A DNA stretch of 64,000 bases. It comes from Pelomonas baiyunensis (GTDB taxonomy: Bacteria > Pseudomonadota > Gammaproteobacteria > Burkholderiales > Burkholderiaceae_C). The position numbers were made by a program, and so were the translations under genes. The DNA lies in NCBI RefSeq assembly GCF_043555935.1, contig NZ_JBIGIB010000004.1, forward strand, positions 62,001 through 126,000, in the 5' to 3' direction. How positions within the stretch are numbered: position 1 is the first letter of the stretch; each line of letters opens with the position of its first letter. A model generated the notes under the pieces. The model saw only the letters and a list, made by a program, of their open reading frames with translations, did not search any database and was not told the origin of the DNA. Positions 48,982 to 57,540 of this stretch are shown here, piece after piece.

Positions 48982-49953
48982 ATGCAGTACCGCGCTCCCC
49001 GCTGGCTCCCCGGCGGCCATGCCCAGACCATCTGGCCCGCCCTCTTCAGCCGCCAGCACGACGGCCCCGCCCCGCGCTGGACGCGTGAGCGCTGGGACAC
49101 GCCAGACGGCGACTTCATCGACGTCGACTTCCTGGCCGACGCCCCGGCCGGCGCACCGCTGTTCGTGCTGTTCCACGGCCTGGAGGGCGACCGCACCAGC
49201 CACTCCAGCGTGGCCTTTGCCTCAGCCGCCCGCGCACGCGGCTGGGCCATGGCGCTGCCGCACTTTCGCGGCTGCTCGGGTGAGCTGAACCGCGCACCGC
49301 GCGCCTACCACTCCGGCGACTACGAAGAGGTGGGCTGGATCCTGCAGCGCCTGCGCGAGCGCCACGGCGCCCCGCTCGTCGTTGCCGGCGTCTCGCTCGG
49401 CGGCAACGCGCTGATGCGCTGGGCCGAAGAAGCCGGCCACACGGCCGCGCACGTGGCGCACGCGGTGTGCTCCATCTGCTCCCCCATCGACCTGGCCGCC
49501 GCCGGTGCGGCCATCGACCGCGGCTTCAACAAGGCGGTCTACGCGCGGCGCTTTCTGCGCACCATGATCCCCAAGGCGCTGCGCAAACTGCAGCAGCACC
49601 CGGGCCTGTTCGACGGCGACCGCCTGAAGCGCATCAGCACCATCTACGAGTTCGACAACCTCTTCACCGCGCCCCTGCACGGCTTTCGCAACACCGAGGA
49701 CTACTGGGCCCGCGCGTCCGCCAAGCCGCACCTGCACCGCATCCGCATCCCGGCCCTGGTGCTGAACGCCCGCAACGACCCCTTCGTGCCCGGCCACAGC
49801 CTGCCGCACGCCGCCGAAGTGGGCGCCTGCGTCACGCTGTGGCAACCGGGGCATGGCGGTCACGTGGGCTTTCCGGCCGGCCAGGTGCCGGGCCACCTGC
49901 TGACCATGCCCGAGCAGGTGTGCGACTGGCTCGAGAGGCACGCCCATGGATGA
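48982..49953 (+). CDS. YheT-type alpha/beta hydrolase
   Basis: 323 residues. N-terminal YRAPRWLPGGHAQTIWPALF is a signature of the YheT/ABHD1-3 family. The oxyanion/lid HGLEGDRTSHSSVAF, the nucleophile elbow GVSLGGNALMRW, the Asp region ARNDPFVP, and the catalytic His in GGHVGF follow the canonical order. YheT proteins are esterases or lipases of unclear natural substrate, soluble and cytoplasmic. The stop overlaps the DUF2946 gene start by 8 bp, a gene pair seen in related bacteria. Confidence 0.93.
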   Translation: MQYRAPRWLPGGHAQTIWPALFSRQHDGPAPRWTRERWDTPDGDFIDVDFLADAPAGAPLFVLFHGLEGDRTSHSSVAFASAARARGWAMALPHFRGCSGELNRAPRAYHSGDYEEVGWILQRLRERHGAPLVVAGVSLGGNALMRWAEEAGHTAAHVAHAVCSICSPIDLAAAGAAIDRGFNKAVYARRFLRTMIPKALRKLQQHPGLFDGDRLKRISTIYEFDNLFTAPLHGFRNTEDYWARASAKPHLHRIRIPALVLNARNDPFVPGHSLPHAAEVGACVTLWQPGHGGHVGFPAGQVPGHLLTMPEQVCDWLERHAHG

Positions 49954-50473
49954 CATCGTCAAGGCCGCCCTCAAGAAGTGGCCCAACGTGCCCGCCTGCT
50001 TCGACTGGCTGGCGCTGGACGCCCGCGGCGACTGGTACATGCGCGATGAACGCATCCAGCGCGCGGGGCCGTTTCCGCAGGTCAAAGGCAGCCGCGTGGA
50101 GCACGACAAGCTCATCGCCTTCATCGGCCGCAACTACGCCTGCGACGACGCCGGCCAGTGGTACTTCCAGAACGGCCCGCAGCGCGTGTACGTGACGCTG
50201 GAATGCACGCCCTGGGTCTGGCGCCTGCAGCCCGACGGCCGCGTGCTCAGCCACACCGGCGCGCTCGCGCAGGTGCAAGGCTCGGCGCTGGATGAAGCCG
50301 GCCGGCTCTACCTCTTCACCGACCTCGGGCCGGGCCTGGTGCACACCGCCGACATGGCGCTGGCCGCTGACGCGGTGGAGCACGGCCACTGGACGCCGGA
50401 AGACGTGGCCGCCGCCGACCTGCCCGCACGCTTTCAGTTCGTGCGCCAGCCCGCGCCAGCCCAAGCCGGCTGA
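49946..50473 (+). CDS. DUF2946 family protein
   Basis: 175 residues, soluble, matching DUF2946: MDDIVKAALKKWPNVPACFDWLALDARGDWYMRDERIQ near the N-terminus is split by conserved Trp residues. LIAFIGRNYACDDAGQWYFQNGPQRVYVTLE and PWVWRLQPDGRVLSHTG form the core (cited here in pieces). The family is restricted largely to beta- and gammaproteobacteria and has no known function. It is translationally coupled to YheT (8-bp overlap) and ends in a clear hairpin terminator. Confidence 0.92.
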   Translation: MDDIVKAALKKWPNVPACFDWLALDARGDWYMRDERIQRAGPFPQVKGSRVEHDKLIAFIGRNYACDDAGQWYFQNGPQRVYVTLECTPWVWRLQPDGRVLSHTGALAQVQGSALDEAGRLYLFTDLGPGLVHTADMALAADAVEHGHWTPEDVAAADLPARFQFVRQPAPAQAG

Positions 50474-50508
50474 AGTCGTCGGCCGAACTCGACGGCCCCA
50501 GAAACGAC

Positions 50509-50535
50509 AAAGGCTGCCGAAGCAGCCTTTGTTTT
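50509..50535 (+). terminator. Terminator after the YheT-DUF2946 operon
   Basis: AAAGGCTGC, CGAA loop, GCAGCCTTT (50509-50530), then GTTTT. The 9-bp stem is strong with a short T-tract. It lies between convergent genes and may also slow transcripts arriving from the cytochrome gene. Confidence 0.8.
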
Positions 50536-50552
50536 GAGTTCAACTGAACGGC

Positions 50553-51092
50553 TTACTGAGCCGCCGAAGCCGCCGCAGCGGGCATCTTGGGTTCGTCGAA
50601 CTTGGCACCGCCCTGGTTGGCCATGTAGACCACAGCGCGCGAGATTTCGAAGTCGCTGAAATCGCCACCACCCTGCGGGCCCATGTTGCCCTTGCCCTTC
50701 AGGGCGGACGTCACCAGCGCTTCCAGGCCGGCCTTCACGCGCGGGCCCCAGGCCGCAGCGTCACCCAGCTTCGGCGCACCGGCAGCCCCGGTGGCATGGC
50801 ACGCCGAGCACTGCGCCTGGAACACCTGCTCGCCCGTCTTCATGGCGCCGGCATCGTTGGCGTCCTTCACTTCCACATGACCCACCGGTGCGATGCGCTC
50901 GGCCACGGCCTGCGCGTCAAACGCTGCCGTGCCCGCGGCCGGCTTGGTGCTGGTGCTCACGTAGTTGGCCAGCATGATGATGACCACCACCGGCACCACG
51001 AAGGAAAAGAACACCGCCCAGGCCAGCTGCTTGGGGGTCTTGATCGGGCCGGTGTGGGCGTCGTCGTGGTCGTGATCGTGGCTGGCGCTCAT
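50553..51092 (-). CDS. Membrane-anchored cytochrome c (class I, single heme)
   Basis: 179 residues. N-terminal soluble His/Asp-rich tail (SHDHDHDDAH), then one membrane helix (LAWAVFFSFVVPVVVIIMLANY, residues ~23-44), then a periplasmic cytochrome c5-like domain. The heme-binding C95-x2-C98-H99 is in AQCSACHATGAAGAP and the distal Met136 in GKGNMGPQGGG. The C-terminus is Ala-rich. It probably carries electrons between quinol oxidising and terminal oxidase complexes. ATG 51092. The acidic/His tail may bind metal. It converges on the DUF2946 operon. Confidence 0.92.
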   Translation of the reverse strand: MSASHDHDHDDAHTGPIKTPKQLAWAVFFSFVVPVVVIIMLANYVSTSTKPAAGTAAFDAQAVAERIAPVGHVEVKDANDAGAMKTGEQVFQAQCSACHATGAAGAPKLGDAAAWGPRVKAGLEALVTSALKGKGNMGPQGGGDFSDFEISRAVVYMANQGGAKFDEPKMPAAAASAAQ

Positions 51093-51230
51093 GGATTCCT
51101 CTTGTCGATCTCGGGACTGATTCTGTCGCTCATGCCGGCACCACGCACAGCACGAAAAACCGCCGAATTATAGGCAGCCCCGCCCTCTCGGCCGTGGGTA
51201 CTCACCCCCACTGCTAGAATGCGCCGCTTC

Positions 51231-51306
51231 GCGCCCGTAGCTCAATGGATAGAGTACTGCCCTCCGAAGGCAGGGGTTGCTGGTTCGATCCCAGCCGGGC
51301 GCGCCA
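51231..51306 (+). tRNA. tRNA-Arg (anticodon CCG)
   Basis: 76 nt including encoded CCA (51304-51306). Acceptor stem GCGCCCG/CGGGCGC with discriminator G, D-loop AGCTCAATGGATAGAGT, anticodon stem-loop CTGCC-CTCCGAA-GGCAG giving CCG, and T-arm GCTGGTTCGATCCCAGC. It decodes CGG. No integrase or att-like duplication is visible at its 3' end. Confidence 0.96.
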
Positions 51307-51331
51307 AACGCAGGGCCTTGCGGCCCATGAC

Positions 51332-51353
51332 AACGCCACCTCCGGGTGGCGTT
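51332..51353 (+). terminator. Weak terminator-like hairpin after tRNA-Arg
   Basis: AACGCCACC-TCCG-GGTGGCGTT: 9-bp stem with a tetraloop, 26 bp past the tRNA. The downstream bases (GGCGTTTCTG) contain only a short T-run, so activity is uncertain. It lies at the 3' end of the convergent kup gene. Confidence 0.5.
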
Positions 51354-51368
51354 GGCGTTTCTGGCCCG

Positions 51369-53246
51369 TCAGATTTGTACCCGCGTGCCCAGCTCCACCA
51401 CCGCGTTGTCGGGCAGGCGGAAGAAGCGGGCCACGCCGCTGGCGTTGCGGCTCAGGGCGGCGAACAGGCGTTCGCGCCAGTGCGTCATGCCGCGGCCCGG
51501 GGTGGGCACGACGGTTTCGCGGCTCAGGAAGTAGCTGGTCTCGAACGGCGACACCGCCAGCCCGTGGGCGTTGCACAGTGCCAGTGCAGCCGGCACGTCG
51601 GGCGACTCCATGAAGCCGTAGTGCACCTGCACGCGCCAGAAGCCCGGGGCCAGGGCGGTCACGGCCACGCGTTCGTCGGCGGGCACGACCGGGCTGTCGT
51701 GGAAGGCCACGTTCAGGATGATGTTGGTCTCGTGCAGCACCTGGTTGTGCTTGAGGTTGTGCAGCAGCGCCTGCGGCACGAGGCTGGGGTCTGCCACGGC
51801 GTACACCGCCGTGCGGGCGGCCCGGTGGGCGCCGCCCAGGGCCAGGCTTTCGATGAAGGGCTCCAGCGCAAGACCGTCCTGGCGCAGGCTGGCCATCAGC
51901 AGCTCACGGCCGCGAGCCCAGGTGCTCATCAGCAGGAACAAGCCCAGGCCCAGCACCAGCGGGAACCAGCCGCCATCCAGGAACTTGATGGCGCAACCGG
52001 CCACCAGCAGCGCGTCCACGGCCAGGAAGAAGGCGGTGGCTCCCACGGCGAGGGCAGCCGGCAGGCGCCAGCCGTTGCGGATGACGAAGTAGGTGAGCAC
52101 CGTGGTGATGAACATGGTGAGCGTGACGGCGATGCCGTAGGCCCCGGCCAGCGCCGACGAACTGCCGAACAGCAGCACCGCGCCAATGACACCGGCCAGC
52201 AGCGCCCAGTTCACGGCGGGCACGTAGATCTGGCCGGCCTCGGCCGCCGAGGTGTGGTGCAGCGTCAGGCGCGGCAGGAAGCCCAGCAGGATGGCCTGGC
52301 GTGTCATGGAGTACGCACCCGAGATCACTGCCTGCGACGCGATGACGGCGGCCAGCGCGGCCAGCGCCACCATGGGCAGCACCAGCGGCGCCGGGAACAG
52401 GCGGAAGAAGGGGTTCTCCAGCGCGCTGGGGTCGCCCATCAGCAGGGCACCCTGGCCGAGGTAGTTCAGCGCGAGCGACGGGAACACCAGGCCCGTCCAG
52501 GCCAGGCGGATGGGGCGGGCACCGAAGTGGCCCATGTCGGCATACAGCGCCTCGGCGCCCGTCAGGGCCAGCACGATGGCGCCCACGGCGGCAAACAGAT
52601 GCCAGCCACGCTCGCTGAGGAACACCCAGGCCTGCCAGGGGTTCAGGGCCGCCAGGATGCGCGGCTCATGCACGATGTGCACCACCCCAATCGCCGCCAG
52701 CACCCCGAACCACAGCACGATGACCGGGCCGAACACGCGCCCCACCGCGGCGGTGCCGAAGCGTTGCACGAAGAACAGCGCCACCAGGATGGCAACCGAG
52801 ATGGGCAGCACGTAGGGCTTGAGCGCCGGCGTGGCGACCTCCAGCCCCTCGATGGCGCCCATGACCGAGATGGCCGGCGTGATGACGCTGTCGCCATAAA
52901 ACAGCGTGGCGCCGAACAGGCCCAGCAGCAGCAGGCCGCGGCGCAGGGCCGGGCGGCCTTGCACGGCTTGGGCGGCCAGGGCGGTGAGCGCCAGGGCGCC
53001 GCCTTCGCCGCGGTTGTCGGCCCGCAGGATGAGGATGACGTACTTGAGCGTGACCACCAGCATCAGCGCCCAGACGATGACCGAGGTGGCCCCGATGAGG
53101 TTGGCCGGGTTCAAGGCCACGCCGGTGGCGGGCAGGAACACTTCCTTCAGGGTGTAGAGCGGGCTGGTGCCGATGTCGCCGTAGACGACGCCGATGGCGC
53201 CCAGCGTCAACGCGGCCAGGCTGCTGCGGGTGGGGGTGGAAGACAT
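51369..53246 (-). CDS. kup: Potassium transporter Kup
   Basis: 625-residue K+/H+ symporter of the KUP/HAK/KT family. About 12 membrane helices lie in residues 1-430, then a cytoplasmic C-terminal domain. Signature segments: GAIGVVYGDIGTSPLYTLKE (helix 1), DNRGEGGALALTAL after helix 2, GLFGATLFYGDSVITPAISV, and ALTGAEALYADMGHFG. Length is typical (E. coli Kup 622). ATG 53246. Divergent from gspA by 101 bp and convergent with the tRNA. Takes up K+ at low pH or low external potassium. Confidence 0.97.
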   Translation of the reverse strand: MSSTPTRSSLAALTLGAIGVVYGDIGTSPLYTLKEVFLPATGVALNPANLIGATSVIVWALMLVVTLKYVILILRADNRGEGGALALTALAAQAVQGRPALRRGLLLLGLFGATLFYGDSVITPAISVMGAIEGLEVATPALKPYVLPISVAILVALFFVQRFGTAAVGRVFGPVIVLWFGVLAAIGVVHIVHEPRILAALNPWQAWVFLSERGWHLFAAVGAIVLALTGAEALYADMGHFGARPIRLAWTGLVFPSLALNYLGQGALLMGDPSALENPFFRLFPAPLVLPMVALAALAAVIASQAVISGAYSMTRQAILLGFLPRLTLHHTSAAEAGQIYVPAVNWALLAGVIGAVLLFGSSSALAGAYGIAVTLTMFITTVLTYFVIRNGWRLPAALAVGATAFFLAVDALLVAGCAIKFLDGGWFPLVLGLGLFLLMSTWARGRELLMASLRQDGLALEPFIESLALGGAHRAARTAVYAVADPSLVPQALLHNLKHNQVLHETNIILNVAFHDSPVVPADERVAVTALAPGFWRVQVHYGFMESPDVPAALALCNAHGLAVSPFETSYFLSRETVVPTPGRGMTHWRERLFAALSRNASGVARFFRLPDNAVVELGTRVQI

Positions 53247-53347
53247 GCGCGGAGGCGGAAGCAGAGAAGCCTCGCAGTCTGCGCAGCGCGCATCAGGAAC
53301 GCATAAGGAGCCGGATGGGCGCGCCCGGGTGGGTATCCTGCCGCCCC

Positions 53348-55045
53348 ATGTACGCGACCTTCTTCGGCTTGAAACACGCGCCGTTCTCGATCGCGCCGGA
53401 CCCGCATTACCTGTTCATGAGCGAGCGCCACCGCGAGGCGCTGGCCCACCTGCTGTACGGGCTGGAGGGCGGCGGCGGCTTCGTGCTGCTGACCGGCGAG
53501 ATCGGCGCGGGCAAGACCACCGTCTGCCGCTGCTTCCTGGAGCAGATTCCGGCCCACTGCAACGTGGCCTACATCTTCAACCCCAAGTTGACGGTGGTGG
53601 AGCTGCTGCAGGCCGTGTGCCACGAGTTCCGCGTGCCCGTGCCCGAGGGGGCGCAGACGGTGAAGGACCATGTCGACCCGCTGAACGACTTCCTGCTGGC
53701 GCAGCACGCGGCGGGGCGCAACAACGTGTTGATCATCGACGAGGCCCAGAACCTCTCGGCGGATGTGCTGGAGCAGCTGCGCCTGCTGACCAACCTGGAA
53801 ACCTCCGAGCGCAAGCTGCTGCAGGTGGTGCTGATCGGCCAGCCCGAATTGCGCGACCTGCTGGCCCGCCCGGAGCTGGAGCAACTGGCCCAGCGCGTGA
53901 TTGCGCGCTGCCACCTGGGGCCGCTGTCCGAGGCCGAAACCGCCCAGTACGTGGCCCACCGGCTGCAAGTGGCCGGGCTGACCGGCCCGCTGCCGTTTGA
54001 CCGCGCGGCGCTGCAGCGCATCCACCAGCTCAGCCGCGGCGTGCCCCGGCGCATCAACCTGCTGTGCGACCGCGCCCTGCTCGGCGGCTACGCCAGCGGG
54101 CAGGCGCAGATCAACGCCCGCATCGTGAACCGCGCGGCGGCCGAGGTGTTCGACCTGCACCGCCGCACCGCCACGCGCCGCCGCAAGCGCCGCCGCGACC
54201 CGCTGGGCCTGACCCTGGTGGTGCTGGCCGCCGCCGTGGCCGGTGCGGGCCTGGCCTGGGCTGCGCTGAGCGACCGGGTCGTGCGGCCCGCCCCGGCCGC
54301 GGCGACACCGCCCCCGCCGGCCGCCCGCGCCGCCGTGTCGGCAGCATCAAACCCGGCTCGGGCTCCCGCCGCATCGGCGCCGACACGTGCCCCAGCGCCC
54401 GCCGCATCCGCACCAGCCGCCACCTGGCATCTGGCCGACTGGACACCCCGCGAGGCCGACGCCGGCCCCGCGCTGGCCCAGCGCTGGCAATGGGCACTCC
54501 CGCCCGGTGCCGACCTGTGCGCCAGCGCCCCGGCGCAGGGCCTGCTGTGCCACCGCAGCAGCGCGGGCAGCCTGTCGCTCATCACGTTGATGGACCGCCC
54601 GGTGCTGCTGAACCTGCAACGCCCGACGCCAGCCGGCACCGCCACCGGGGCTGCCAGTGGGTGGGTCACACTGCTGGGCCTCACGGCCAGCCACGCCACG
54701 CTGCAGGCGGACGGCCAGCCGCGCACCGTGCCGCTGGACGAACTGGCCCGGGCCTGGCGCGGCGAGTTCATCACGCTGTGGCGGCCGCCGCCGGGCTACG
54801 CCCACCGCAACGACAACCCCGGGCCGCTGCGCCAGTGGCTGGCCACCGAACTGGCCCGGGTGGCCGGCACGCCCGCAGCGTCCCCCTCCGCCCGGCTGGC
54901 GGACCTGAGCCGCCAGCTGCAAACCTTCCAGGCCAGCCAGGGCCTGCAACCCGACGGCCGGCTCGGCCCTGTCACGCTGATGCGCCTGAGCCGCGCCGCC
55001 GGCGTGGACGAACCGCGCCTGGCCCCGGCCCGCCGCCCCGAGTGA
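53348..55045 (+). CDS. gspA: GspA/ExeA-type ATPase of type II secretion with peptidoglycan-binding domain
   Basis: 565 residues. The N-terminus MYATFFGLKHAPFSIAPDPH is diagnostic of ExeA. AAA-type ATPase: Walker A in GEIGAGKTT (50-58), Walker B VLIIDEAQNL, sensor LRLLTNLET. A basic stretch and one membrane helix (LGLTLVVLAAAVAGAGLAWAAL, ~residues 285-305) follow, then an Ala/Pro-rich linker. The periplasmic C-terminal domain includes a peptidoglycan-binding-1-like end (FQASQGLQPDGRLGPVTLMRL). GspA with GspB helps insert the secretin through the cell wall. ATG 53348. gspB follows after 6 bp. No other gsp genes are in the window. Confidence 0.93.
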   Translation: MYATFFGLKHAPFSIAPDPHYLFMSERHREALAHLLYGLEGGGGFVLLTGEIGAGKTTVCRCFLEQIPAHCNVAYIFNPKLTVVELLQAVCHEFRVPVPEGAQTVKDHVDPLNDFLLAQHAAGRNNVLIIDEAQNLSADVLEQLRLLTNLETSERKLLQVVLIGQPELRDLLARPELEQLAQRVIARCHLGPLSEAETAQYVAHRLQVAGLTGPLPFDRAALQRIHQLSRGVPRRINLLCDRALLGGYASGQAQINARIVNRAAAEVFDLHRRTATRRRKRRRDPLGLTLVVLAAAVAGAGLAWAALSDRVVRPAPAAATPPPPAARAAVSAASNPARAPAASAPTRAPAPAASAPAATWHLADWTPREADAGPALAQRWQWALPPGADLCASAPAQGLLCHRSSAGSLSLITLMDRPVLLNLQRPTPAGTATGAASGWVTLLGLTASHATLQADGQPRTVPLDELARAWRGEFITLWRPPPGYAHRNDNPGPLRQWLATELARVAGTPAASPSARLADLSRQLQTFQASQGLQPDGRLGPVTLMRLSRAAGVDEPRLAPARRPE

Positions 55046-55051
55046 AGCGCC

Positions 55052-55783
55052 ATGTCCTACATCCTTGAAGCCCTGCGCCGCGCCGAGGCCGAACGTGAAC
55101 GCGGCCAGGTGCCCGGCCTGCACACCCCCGTGGCCGCTGCACCCGCCCCCGCGGCCAGCGGCGCAACCGCCCGCCGCTGGGCACCTTGGCTGGGCGGCGC
55201 CGCGCTGTGCCTGGCGGGTGCGGCCCTGGGCGCCTGGTGGACCTGGGGCGGCCGCGCACAGCCCGCGGCACTGCCCGCCACGGCAGAGCCGGCCCGCGTG
55301 ACCGCGGCGCCCGTGAACGCTGCACCTGAAACCGCCACACCCCGTGGCATCGCCCCCGAAACGCCCCCCGTCCCGGCCGTGGCAACAGCCCCAGCGCCTC
55401 TGGCCGTGGCGGCTGCACCGGCCCCCGTGGCCACGGCACCGGCCCCCATGGCCGCGCCAGCGCCCGCCGCTGCCGCCGCCGCCGAGCCCCCCACCCCCCG
55501 CAGCGCCCGCCCGGCCCCACGCCCGGCGGAGGCCGCCGCACCCGCGCCGGCCGCGCGCTTGCCGGTGCCCGCCGAGCTGCCCGAGGCCCTGCGCCGCGAG
55601 CTGCCCAAGCTGGCCGTGGGCGGCTCGGTGTATTCCGACGACCCCGCCGCCCGGCTGGTGGTACTCAACGGCGAGGTGCTGCACGAGGGCGACCGCATCG
55701 GCGCCGACCTGCAGCTGGAGCGCATCGCGCCGCGCGAACTGGTGCTGCGCTTCAAGGGGCAGCGGCTGCGGCTGCCGATGTAG
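55052..55783 (+). CDS. gspB: GspB/ExeB-type general secretion pathway protein
   Basis: 243 residues. Cytoplasmic N-terminus MSYILEALRRAEAERERGQV is the characteristic GspB start. One membrane helix (GGAALCLAGAALGAWWTWGG, ~residues 48-67) is followed by a 110-residue Ala/Pro-rich periplasmic linker. A C-terminal GspB domain ends the protein: ELPKLAVGGSVYSDDPAARLVVLNGEVLHEGD and ELVLRFKGQRLRLPM (cited in part). Partner of GspA directly upstream (6 bp apart), together forming a complex that positions the type II secretion secretin. The linker is low-complexity and probably length-variable. Confidence 0.92.
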   Translation: MSYILEALRRAEAERERGQVPGLHTPVAAAPAPAASGATARRWAPWLGGAALCLAGAALGAWWTWGGRAQPAALPATAEPARVTAAPVNAAPETATPRGIAPETPPVPAVATAPAPLAVAAAPAPVATAPAPMAAPAPAAAAAAEPPTPRSARPAPRPAEAAAPAPAARLPVPAELPEALRRELPKLAVGGSVYSDDPAARLVVLNGEVLHEGDRIGADLQLERIAPRELVLRFKGQRLRLPM

Positions 55784-55856
55784 CCCGGCGGCTGCGGCCG
55801 GGCCGGATCAGGCCGGGCGCCGATAATCCGGTCCTTCCGTTGTACGCCCGCTGCCC

Positions 55857-56600
55857 ATGACTTACTGCGTCGCGATGCGCCTGCGCTCAGGCCTGCTGTT
55901 TGCCTCCGACACCCGCACCAACGCGGGCGTCGACCACATCGCGAGCTTTCGCAAGATGTACCAGTTCCAGATCCCGCACCAGCGCGAGATCGTGCTGCTG
56001 ACGGCCGGCAACCTGGCCACCACGCAGTCGGTGCTGTCGCTGCTGAACGCGCGGCTCAAGGGCGACGAAGAACACCTGCTGAACGTGCCCAGCCTGTACG
56101 ACGCCGCCGTGCTGGTGGGCCGCACGCTGAAAGAAGTGGTGGCACGCGACAGCAATGCCGGCACGCTGAGCCAGGGCGTGGACTTCGGTGCCAACTTCCT
56201 GCTGGGCGGGCAGATCCAGGGCGAAGGCCCGCGCCTGTTCCACATCTACCCGCAGGGCAACTTCATCGAAGCCACGGAAGACACGCCCTACTTCCAGATC
56301 GGCGAGAGCAAGTACGGCAAGCCCATCATCGACCGCGTGATCCGTTACGAGACCACCGCGCTGGAAGAGGCGGCCAAGTGCACGCTGGTGAGCTTTGACT
56401 CCACCATCCAGTCCAACCTGTCGGTGGGCCTGCCCATCGACATGCTGATGCTGCGTGCCAACCAGTTCGAGCAGGCCATGCAGCCGCCGCACCGCATCGA
56501 GCGCGACGACCCCTACTTCCTCGCGCTGCGCAAGGGCTGGAGCGCCGGCCTGCGCAAGGTGTTCGACGAACTGCCCAACGAGCCGTGGTTCACCGCGTGA
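55857..56600 (+). CDS. Anbu / betaproteobacterial proteasome homologue
   Basis: 247 residues of the proteasome-like Ntn-hydrolase fold. The protein begins MTYCVAM, so removal of Met exposes Thr2 as the nucleophile. LRSGLLFASDTRTNAG (catalytic Asp/Lys region), LLTAGNLATTQSVLSLL and VDFGANFLLGGQIQGEGP match Anbu. Anbu forms open-ring or helical oligomers whose substrates are unclear. It is usually found with an ATP-grasp/alpha-E/transglutaminase gene set, which is missing here. The stop overlaps the GTG start of an alpha/beta hydrolase (GTGA), and gspB lies 73 bp upstream. Confidence 0.92.
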   Translation: MTYCVAMRLRSGLLFASDTRTNAGVDHIASFRKMYQFQIPHQREIVLLTAGNLATTQSVLSLLNARLKGDEEHLLNVPSLYDAAVLVGRTLKEVVARDSNAGTLSQGVDFGANFLLGGQIQGEGPRLFHIYPQGNFIEATEDTPYFQIGESKYGKPIIDRVIRYETTALEEAAKCTLVSFDSTIQSNLSVGLPIDMLMLRANQFEQAMQPPHRIERDDPYFLALRKGWSAGLRKVFDELPNEPWFTA

Positions 56601-57490
56601 GCCCCGCGCTCACGCTGACCGCCTGGTCGCACGCCTCCCCCGTCACGGGCACGGTGCTGCGCGGCTGGTGCAGCGCACCCAGCGGCAAGCCGCTGCTGCA
56701 CGTGCTGCACGGCAACGGCTTTTGCGGCCGGGTGTACGAGCCGCTGCTGCAACACCTGGCGGCCGACTTCGACCTGTGGCTGTGTGACGCCCCCGGTCAC
56801 GGCGACAGCGACCCCGCGCCGCGCTTTCCCGGCTGGAACACCTGCGCCGACGCCGCGCTGGAGGCCTTCCAGGCCGGCCGTGGCCGGTTTGGCGACGTGC
56901 CCTGCTTTGCGCTGGGCCACAGCTTTGGCGGGGTGCAAACCGCACTGCTGCTGGCCGAGCCGGGCCAGCCCTTCGCGCGCGCGGCGCTGCTGGACCCGGT
57001 GCTCTTCCCGCCGCCCATGCTGCTGACGGCACAACTGATCGGCCGCGTGGGCAGCGGCCTGGCCAACCCGCTGGCGCGCGCCACGCGCCGCCGCCGCCGT
57101 GAGTGGCCCAGCCGCGACGACGCCCGCGAGCGCCTGCGCGGCCGCGGCACGTACCGCGGCTGGACGGAAGCCGCGCTGGACGCCTTCGTCACCCACGCCC
57201 TGCGCGACACGCCCGAGGGCCAGGTGGCGCTGAAGTGTTCGCCGGAGCTGGAGTCCACCATCTTCAGCACCATGCCCCAGCAGCTTTGGAGCCGGCTGCG
57301 GCGCATTGCGGTGCCCACGCTGCTGGTGCACGGCGTGGACACCATGCCCTTCGTGAAGGTGGGCTGCGGCCGGGCGCACCGGCACAACCCTTCGCACCTG
57401 CACGTGCAGGTCACGGCCGGCGGCCACTGCTTCATGCAGGAAGACCCGGCCGACGCGGCTGCCCGCGTGCGGGCGCACCTGTTGGGTTGA
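56597..57490 (+). CDS. Alpha/beta hydrolase
   Basis: 297 residues. Oxyanion loop HVLHGNGFCGRVYEPLLQHL, nucleophile elbow LGHSFGGVQTALLL, a lid rich in Arg (ARATRRRRREWPSRDD), the acid region LVHGVDTMPF, and the catalytic His in AGGHCFMQED. These give an intact Ser-Asp-His-type triad. No leader, so cytoplasmic. The start is GTG at 56597, overlapping the Anbu stop as GTGA; GTG 56585 is in frame but would overlap more. Coupling to a proteasome homologue is unusual, and a shared substrate pathway is only speculation. Substrate unknown. Confidence 0.88.
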   Translation: MSPALTLTAWSHASPVTGTVLRGWCSAPSGKPLLHVLHGNGFCGRVYEPLLQHLAADFDLWLCDAPGHGDSDPAPRFPGWNTCADAALEAFQAGRGRFGDVPCFALGHSFGGVQTALLLAEPGQPFARAALLDPVLFPPPMLLTAQLIGRVGSGLANPLARATRRRRREWPSRDDARERLRGRGTYRGWTEAALDAFVTHALRDTPEGQVALKCSPELESTIFSTMPQQLWSRLRRIAVPTLLVHGVDTMPFVKVGCGRAHRHNPSHLHVQVTAGGHCFMQEDPADAAARVRAHLLG

Positions 57491-57540
57491 GCCCGCCCGG
57501 CTGAGCCCGCAGGCTCAGGCCACCGACTCAGGGCGCTGAC

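Noticed and set aside
51231..51320. tRNA-Arg considered as an integration site of a mobile island
   Set aside because: No integrase, no duplicated tRNA 3' end and ordinary chromosomal genes on both sides.
51219..53306. 695-codon plus-strand frame across the tRNA and kup
   Set aside because: It runs through tRNA-Arg and antisense to a full Kup protein; composition is typical of shadow frames.
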